From the NCBI GenBank assembly GCA_003157315.1, contig PMJE01000517.1:1-9472 (forward strand): a stretch of DNA of 9,472 bases, read 5' to 3'. Below are positions 5,398 to 9,472 of this stretch, piece by piece (position 1 is the stretch's first letter; each line of letters begins with the position of its first letter). Below the pieces are notes generated by a model. The model saw only the letters and a program-made list of their open reading frames with translations, had not been told where the DNA came from and searched no databases. The DNA comes from Myxococcales bacterium. GTDB lineage: Bacteria > Myxococcota > Polyangia > Fen-1088. A program made the translations under genes and the position numbers.

Positions 5398-6019
5398 CGG
5401 CGCGCGTGCGATCGCCTGGCCGGCAGAGCACTTGCAGCCCGGGGATCCGTCGCAGAAAGACGTCGCACTGTGATCCCATACGGATCATGCCGACGCGCTG
5501 GCCGCGCTCGACCGCGGTGCCGGGACTTACGTAGCAGTCGACCTGGCGCACGTAGCGATCCGCGATCTGGACCATAGCAACTGACAGGTCACCCTCGATG
5601 ACAATGGTGTTGCGAGCATTCTCGGCGACCGAAGCGCGCACCTCGTCGTCGCTGGGCAGGCCCCACATGAGGTGCATGAGAGCGCGCGCCATCGACCGAT
5701 TCTCTGGACGAGCCGGGCGTGCGTTCACATGCGTGATCTTGCCAGCGATGGGCGCTCGGTTTACGTGAACCGACCAAGGGAACATGTAGATTCCAATCAG
5801 CACGCCAGGCTGGTCGCCCGGACCCACGAACGGCGCGTCGGTGACCGGGATCTCGGCGCCGTGCTTGACCACCACCGGCATGGTGTGGGGCGCGACCTCG
5901 CACACGTACAGCACGCGGCCGTCAGCAGGAGCGACGATGACCGGACCGGCCGGAGCATGGCGCTCCGGATCGCGGAAGAAGGCGTGAAAGCGCCAGTAGA
6001 GGAATGAAAACGGGTCCAT
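5372..6019 (-). CDS. psd: Phosphatidylserine decarboxylase family protein (pyruvoyl enzyme)
   Basis: Psd proenzymes cut themselves at a Gly-Ser bond, turn the Ser into a pyruvoyl group, and decarboxylate the serine head group of phosphatidylserine to give phosphatidylethanolamine. Here FFRDPER (14-20), PADGRV (31-36, Asp33), SVHVNRAP (83-90, His85) and IRMGSQCDVFL (179-189, Gly182-Ser183) give the full Asp-His-Ser self-processing set. Cleavage would leave a 182-residue beta and a 33-residue alpha chain. GDRTRAGETVLARY is a typical end. Two oddities are judged from family memory. Only 13 residues precede FFRDPER, where relatives usually have a hydrophobic anchor. The loop at about 101-130 is longer than usual. 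No ribosome binding site is seen; the start is 6 nt after the stop of a small membrane protein, suggesting coupled translation. No pssA lies beside it; a BtaA-like gene does. The substrate may thus be phosphatidylserine or another amino-acid lipid. Confidence 0.92.
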   Translation of the reverse strand: MDPFSFLYWRFHAFFRDPERHAPAGPVIVAPADGRVLYVCEVAPHTMPVVVKHGAEIPVTDAPFVGPGDQPGVLIGIYMFPWSVHVNRAPIAGKITHVNARPARPENRSMARALMHLMWGLPSDDEVRASVAENARNTIVIEGDLSVAMVQIADRYVRQVDCYVSPGTAVERGQRVGMIRMGSQCDVFLRRIPGLQVLCRPGDRTRAGETVLARY

Positions 6020-6025
6020 CGGGCG

Positions 6026-6241
6026 TTAGCCGCGTGCCACCCGCGCCACCGCGCCGATGAGGGCCCGCTTGGCGGCCTGCCCGGTCGCCGGTCCCAACAG
6101 CCAAAAAGGGCCACGCATGGCCCACAGCCAGATGAAGAACAAGAACATCGCCAGGTAGGTCGCGTAGTCGATGGTCAAGTCCAGCAGGGCGCGACCGGGT
6201 TGCCGGTCCAACTTGTCGAGAAACAGGCGCGAGCCGGTCAC
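6026..6241 (-). CDS. Small membrane protein coupled to BtaA-like and Psd-like genes
   Basis: A 71-residue protein of no family I recognise. I chose the GTG at 6241 because it overlaps the stop of the upstream gene as GTGA, and GGAG lies five nt before it; an in-frame ATG at 6265 lies further inside the upstream gene. The start reads VTGSRLFLDKLDRQPG. A strongly hydrophobic segment (about residues 21-42, ending FFIWLWAM) is one clear transmembrane helix. A shorter hydrophobic GPFWLLGP follows, then a basic, amphipathic-looking tail rich in Ala, Lys and Arg. It sits between a lipid head-group transferase and a Psd-family protein that lacks the usual hydrophobic N-terminus, so a membrane-docking role for one or both is a reasonable inference. 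The sequence alone gives no enzymatic function. Confidence 0.75.
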   Translation of the reverse strand: MTGSRLFLDKLDRQPGRALLDLTIDYATYLAMFLFFIWLWAMRGPFWLLGPATGQAAKRALIGAVARVARG

Positions 6242-7488
6242 GTGATCTCCGCCGCAGCAAAGCAATGCACCATCGCGTGGTCATCCTGCTCCAGCCGCTG
6301 CTCGACCGCGTGGTCGTGCACAAGCCGGCTGGCGTGCTCGGGAAAAAATGGGCGATGATAGAAGACGCCCCGCGAGCAGAGGCGAGCCCGCGGCCGCGCG
6401 GTGCGCACGACCTGTTCAATGGTCTCACCGAATGCCTCGTGCGGCAGATAGGCTGAGATATCGGAAAGCGAATAGCCGTCGAAGTATTGCGGCGGTGCCG
6501 CACGCAGAACGCTGGCCATATCTCCGTTGACCACGTTCAGGCGCACAGTCTGCAATGCGCGCTTGATGCGGGCAAAGGCGTCTGCGCGCAGGTACTCGGG
6601 CATCACGCGCTCGTCGCCGTAGCGCCCGAAAAACACCAGCCACAGCAGGTGGTTGTCACGGGCCAGGTGATGGTCGAGATAGCGCTCGACGGTTCCAAAG
6701 ATCCGCTCGTGCAGCTTGAGTTCCGGCGGCAGAAAACGCCAGAAACCAGGCTCGTGCGAAAAGAAGTTGAAGAAGCTACGGCGACAGATGGTCTTGGCCA
6801 CCAGGCGCCAGAATGGACTGTGCCATCCAGGCAGAAGGCGACGCTGTTCCGCCAGATTGGTGCAGGCGAAAAGCCGACGCACCCACCGGGGACGCAGCAA
6901 GCGAGCTGCGGTCGACACGTAGCACCTGAAAAAGCGTTCCAGGCTGCCCTGATAAAGCGCGCCGCGCTTGATCAGAAATGGCTTGGCGTCGAAGTAGGCG
7001 CGGGCGTCGTCGGAAAGCGCGGGTCGCAGCGAATCGTAGACGTCGAGCCGTCGTAAAGAGGCCCGCACCCCCATGAAGGACAAAAACTCAGCGTGGTCAA
7101 GCGCCCGCAATCCGGCGACCTTGAGCTCGAAAAGGTGAGTCTGCGAGGGATTCACGTCGACCGCCCAGACTTCCTCAGCCCCATCCTGCAGAAGGTTCAG
7201 CACCCGGCCCCCGCTGGCGCAAATCGAGACCAGGCGCTTCGCCTCGTGGGGAATCAGCACTTGGACCTCACTGCCCGAGTCCTCGTTGCACGAAGAGTAG
7301 CTGATGCGCTCGCGATAGCGCTGCCACGAGATGCCCCGTCCGGTCTTCTCGCTTGGTCGAGGTGAGACAGCGCGGGAACCTACGAGGCGCAGGGTGGAGG
7401 GCAGCTCAGCGTGCCCGGGGTGGGCCGCGGGCGTTGCTCGTGCGTTGGCAGACGTGGCGTCGACGATCAGGGAGCCTGGGTCAGACAC
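6238..7488 (-). CDS. BtaA-like (DUF3419) S-adenosylmethionine:diacylglycerol 3-amino-3-carboxypropyltransferase family protein
   Basis: BtaA moves the 3-amino-3-carboxypropyl group of S-adenosylmethionine onto diacylglycerol, making diacylglyceryl-homoserine, the first step to the betaine lipid DGTS. The 416-residue length fits the family. LVSICASGG (86-94) and VWAVDVNPSQTHLFELK (107-123) match the family's nucleotide-binding core, including DVNPxQ and ELK. A Trp/Phe/Arg-rich membrane-facing middle (about 183-270) follows. Then come FFGRYGDERVMPEYL (286-300), NGDMASVL (321-328) and GYSLSDISAYLPH (338-350, Ser342-Asp343), all family-typical. The N-terminal ~50 residues are Ala/Pro/Ser-rich and unlike the family core. 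The GTG start at 7488 lacks a ribosome binding site, so the true start is uncertain. No BtaB N-methyltransferase is visible. Instead the stop overlaps the start of a small membrane gene, and then a psd-like gene follows. The acceptor could also be another lipid; the sequence does not settle it. Confidence 0.85.
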   Translation of the reverse strand: MSDPGSLIVDATSANARATPAAHPGHAELPSTLRLVGSRAVSPRPSEKTGRGISWQRYRERISYSSCNEDSGSEVQVLIPHEAKRLVSICASGGRVLNLLQDGAEEVWAVDVNPSQTHLFELKVAGLRALDHAEFLSFMGVRASLRRLDVYDSLRPALSDDARAYFDAKPFLIKRGALYQGSLERFFRCYVSTAARLLRPRWVRRLFACTNLAEQRRLLPGWHSPFWRLVAKTICRRSFFNFFSHEPGFWRFLPPELKLHERIFGTVERYLDHHLARDNHLLWLVFFGRYGDERVMPEYLRADAFARIKRALQTVRLNVVNGDMASVLRAAPPQYFDGYSLSDISAYLPHEAFGETIEQVVRTARPRARLCSRGVFYHRPFFPEHASRLVHDHAVEQRLEQDDHAMVHCFAAAEIT

Positions 7489-7509
7489 GCGGCCAGACTA
7501 GCGCAACCG

Positions 7510-7546
7510 CGCGTCGTATCCCAGACGAATGCGAAACCACGACGCG
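7510..7546. repeat. Perfect 8-bp inverted repeat between the propeller gene and the lipid operon
   Basis: CGCGTCGT (7510-7517) and ACGACGCG (7539-7546) are exact reverse complements separated by 21 nt, in the 79-nt gap between two minus-strand genes. It begins 21 nt past the stop of the propeller gene and lies just upstream of the BtaA-like start. It could be a transcript-end hairpin or an operator; there is no T-tract and I see no clear promoter in the gap. Confidence 0.4.
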
Positions 7547-7567
7547 ATGCGACGGTATTCGACTGCG

Positions 7568-9472
7568 CTATCTGTATTTCACCAGAACCGCATTGTAGCC
7601 ACCGGAATAGGCACCGATGGCTGTCATGGAATTGCCAAAATCCACCGGGTTGGTGCCATTGATGTAGCCGGCAGCGTAGGTGTTGGCAGCGCCGTCCGCG
7701 GCCACGGCCGAGAATCCGGAGATGCTGGACCCGGTTGCAGCGGTCTGCGCCAGCTGACATATCCCGGCGGAATCGTACTTCGTCAGAAGGATCTCGTTCC
7801 CATTGGAAGTGGCCGTGGCGCCGACAGAGTTGCCGAAGTCGTACGAACCTGGACCGGCAAGCAGTCCCGCTGCATAGATGTGACCGGCCGAATCCAAGGC
7901 CAGCGATGAGAGGCGCGACAACCCAGTGGCACTGGCCAAGGATTGCCCCCATTGCGCAGCCCCGCTGGGATCGTATTTGAGCAGAAGGACGCTGGAGCCA
8001 GCGGCATAGGCCCCGGCGACCTTGACGCCGCCGCCGAAATCGTTTGCGGTGTTGCCAAAGATCGAGCCGGCCACCAAGACACCGCTTGCGTTGTCGACCG
8101 CGACCGCGGCGTAGTCTGAGTTGTTGCCGCCGCTTCCAGCTGTCCGCGCCCATTGCGCCAGACCTGCCGCATTGTACTGGACCAGCAACGCATTCAAGCT
8201 TCCGGTCCCGGTGGCGGTCACCCCGTTGCCAAAGCCAAAAGCAAGGGTCCCGGTCAAGCGGCCGGCTAGGTAGACATTGCCTGCTCCCCTCACCGCCACT
8301 CCAGCAAAGGACGACTCGCCGCTGCCGCTGCGCATGCTGCGGGCCCACTGCGTGGTTCCCGCAGGGTTGTACTTCACCAGCAAAGCGTTCTTCCCGCTGG
8401 CGATAATCCCGGTGACTGTGGTTCCGTAACCGAGATCGTATGGCGAGCTGTCGGAGATGGCGCCGGCGGCGTACAGGTTTCCCGAAGGGTCGAGGGCGAC
8501 CGCGGCGTACGACGTTGCGCCCATCCCATCGGTTACGGTGCGCATCCACTGCGTGGTTCCACTGGCATCGTATTTCACTAGCACTAGGTTGCTGCCAAAG
8601 GCATAGGCTCCCGCTGCCACGACCCCATTGCCGAAGTCGTAGGAGCCGTTCCCACTGATCGTGCCCACGGCAAAGAGATTGCCCGACCCATCCACGGCCA
8701 GGCCTGTGAAGGCAGAAACTCCTGACCCGGTGGCGACCGTGCGTGCCCACTGCGCGGTCCCGTTAGCGTCGTACTTCACCAGCACGGCGTTGTTGGCGGT
8801 GGATGGCCCGACTGCGCTCACGGAGTTGCCGAAAGTATACAAGTCGGTACCACTGATTGTGCCTGCCACGTAGACGTTGCCGGCGCTATCCATAGCCATT
8901 GAGGCGAAGGTCGACCATGAACTACCACTGGTGGGGGTCCTGACCCATTGGGCGGACATGGCCACCGTAACAACGCAGGTGGCACTCCTATTGCCATCCT
9001 GGGTCGACACTGTGATCGTGGTGCTACCTGAGGCGACGGCGGTCACGACAGCCGCGGCGCCGGTGGCCGAGACGGTGGCCACCGCTGCCTTGCTACTCGA
9101 CCAGGTCAGGCTCTGGTTGGTTGCATTTGCCGGCACAACCGTGGTAGTGAGCGAGACCGTCTGGCCAAGGCCAATCGTCGCAGTGGAAATGCTCAAGCTC
9201 ACGCCGGTGACTGAGACCACGACCGTCACGGCGCAGGTCGCTGTCTTGCCACCGTCGACGGTTGTGACCGTGATGATTGCCGTACCCGCAGCCACCGCGC
9301 TCACCAGACCAGAGCTGGAAACCGTCGCCACGCTGGCATTGCTGGCGGACCAGGTTACGGCCCGATTTGTGGCATTGACCGGCAAGATGCTGGCGGTCAG
9401 GCGGTCGGTATTGCCCGTCGAAATCTGGTCCGTGGTCTTGTCGAGAGCCACGCTGGTCACCGCAACCGGCGC
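7568..9472 (-). CDS. Exported protein with two bacterial Ig-like domains and a seven-repeat beta-propeller (SBBP type), 5' end cut
   Basis: The frame is open to the right edge, so the true start and any signal peptide lie outside; at least 634 residues are present. Numbering from the GTG at 9460, residues 1-80 and about 84-166 are two Big_2-type Ig-like domains. Their signatures are LPVNATNRAVTWSAS with VATVSSSGLVSAVAAGTA, and VPANATNQSLTWSSS. Seven repeats of 63-67 residues then start at 170, 236, 303, 370, 435, 502 and 568. Each opens with AQWART-like sequence, continues with a (VA)xDxxGNxYxAG core and a YDFGN-type turn, and ends VLVKYDxxGT. The protein stops exactly after the last VLVKYR. 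This is the SBBP propeller pattern of secreted bacterial proteins; seven blades fit a closed disc. The last repeat has lost the Trp (CQLAQT). Function is unknown; adhesion or carbohydrate/protein binding at the cell surface is typical for such architectures. Confidence 0.88.
   Translation of the reverse strand, partial: APVAVTSVALDKTTDQISTGNTDRLTASILPVNATNRAVTWSASNASVATVSSSGLVSAVAAGTAIITVTTVDGGKTATCAVTVVVSVTGVSLSISTATIGLGQTVSLTTTVVPANATNQSLTWSSSKAAVATVSATGAAAVVTAVASGSTTITVSTQDGNRSATCVVTVAMSAQWVRTPTSGSSWSTFASMAMDSAGNVYVAGTISGTDLYTFGNSVSAVGPSTANNAVLVKYDANGTAQWARTVATGSGVSAFTGLAVDGSGNLFAVGTISGNGSYDFGNGVVAAGAYAFGSNLVLVKYDASGTTQWMRTVTDGMGATSYAAVALDPSGNLYAAGAISDSSPYDLGYGTTVTGIIASGKNALLVKYNPAGTTQWARSMRSGSGESSFAGVAVRGAGNVYLAGRLTGTLAFGFGNGVTATGTGSLNALLVQYNAAGLAQWARTAGSGGNNSDYAAVAVDNASGVLVAGSIFGNTANDFGGGVKVAGAYAAGSSVLLLKYDPSGAAQWGQSLASATGLSRLSSLALDSAGHIYAAGLLAGPGSYDFGNSVGATATSNGNEILLTKYDSAGICQLAQTAATGSSISGFSAVAADGAANTYAAGYINGTNPVDFGNSMTAIGAYSGGYNAVLVKYR
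7571..8953 (-). repeat. Seven tandem propeller-encoding repeats of about 190-200 nt
   Basis: In-frame repeats begin, in minus-strand order, at 8953, 8755, 8554, 8353, 8158, 7957 and 7759. Units are 189-201 nt. DNA similarity is moderate but phrases such as the one encoding (L/V)LVKYDxxGTxQW recur strongly. The pattern points to old internal duplications that have since diverged, not to a recent expansion. Confidence 0.8.

Noticed and set aside
4770..5468. Minus-strand 232-residue Arg/Trp-rich open frame
   Set aside because: Wrong-frame reading of the linker repeats that also overlaps the end of the psd-like gene.
6487..7056. Plus-strand 189-residue open frame
   Set aside because: Antisense to the BtaA-like gene; no ribosome binding site and no recognisable motif.
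7467..8750. Minus-strand 427-residue open frame
   Set aside because: Out-of-frame reading of the propeller gene; Arg/Trp/Cys-rich with no real domain, and it runs across the stop of the true gene.

Overview
The window is high-GC bacterial chromosome. Its style is that of a Myxococcota/Polyangia-like deltaproteobacterium. The clues are a secreted lipoprotein with a very long Gly/Ser/Thr linker in front of a glycosidase-like domain, a large exported protein with bacterial Ig-like domains and beta-propeller repeats, and dispersed palindromic repeats between housekeeping and accessory genes. This taxonomic reading is an inference from gene style; no marker gene fixes it.

Left part (1-2151). The first 171 bases, on the minus strand, are the N-terminus of RsmH (MraW), the 16S rRNA methyltransferase that usually starts the division/cell-wall cluster; the gene runs off the left edge. 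A roughly 375-base divergent intergenic region follows, with a good sigma70-type promoter reading right into a Fic-fold protein whose catalytic motif is destroyed. A bipartite palindromic repeat comes next, then rpiA with every catalytic residue in place.

Middle (2152-5278). A small exported protein of unknown function and a CPYC thioredoxin-fold (DsbA-like) probable lipoprotein lie on the plus strand. They converge on a minus-strand GH43-like lipoprotein. A second copy of the bipartite repeat sits in the convergence point.

Right part (5279-9472), all minus strand. A tight three-gene unit reads BtaA-like aminocarboxypropyl transferase, then a 71-residue membrane protein, then a phosphatidylserine-decarboxylase-family protein. 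The first two genes overlap by GTGA and the next gap is 6 nt. Upstream of it, and cut by the right edge, is an exported protein with two Ig-like domains and exactly seven propeller repeats.

The most interesting point is the lipid operon. BtaA enzymes make an amino-acid-headed glycerolipid (diacylglyceryl-homoserine) from S-adenosylmethionine, and Psd-family enzymes decarboxylate an amino-acid head group. With no BtaB N-methyltransferase or PssA partner visible, the pair could make a phosphorus-free aminopropyl ether lipid, an analogue of phosphatidylethanolamine. This is inference, not demonstrated by the sequence.
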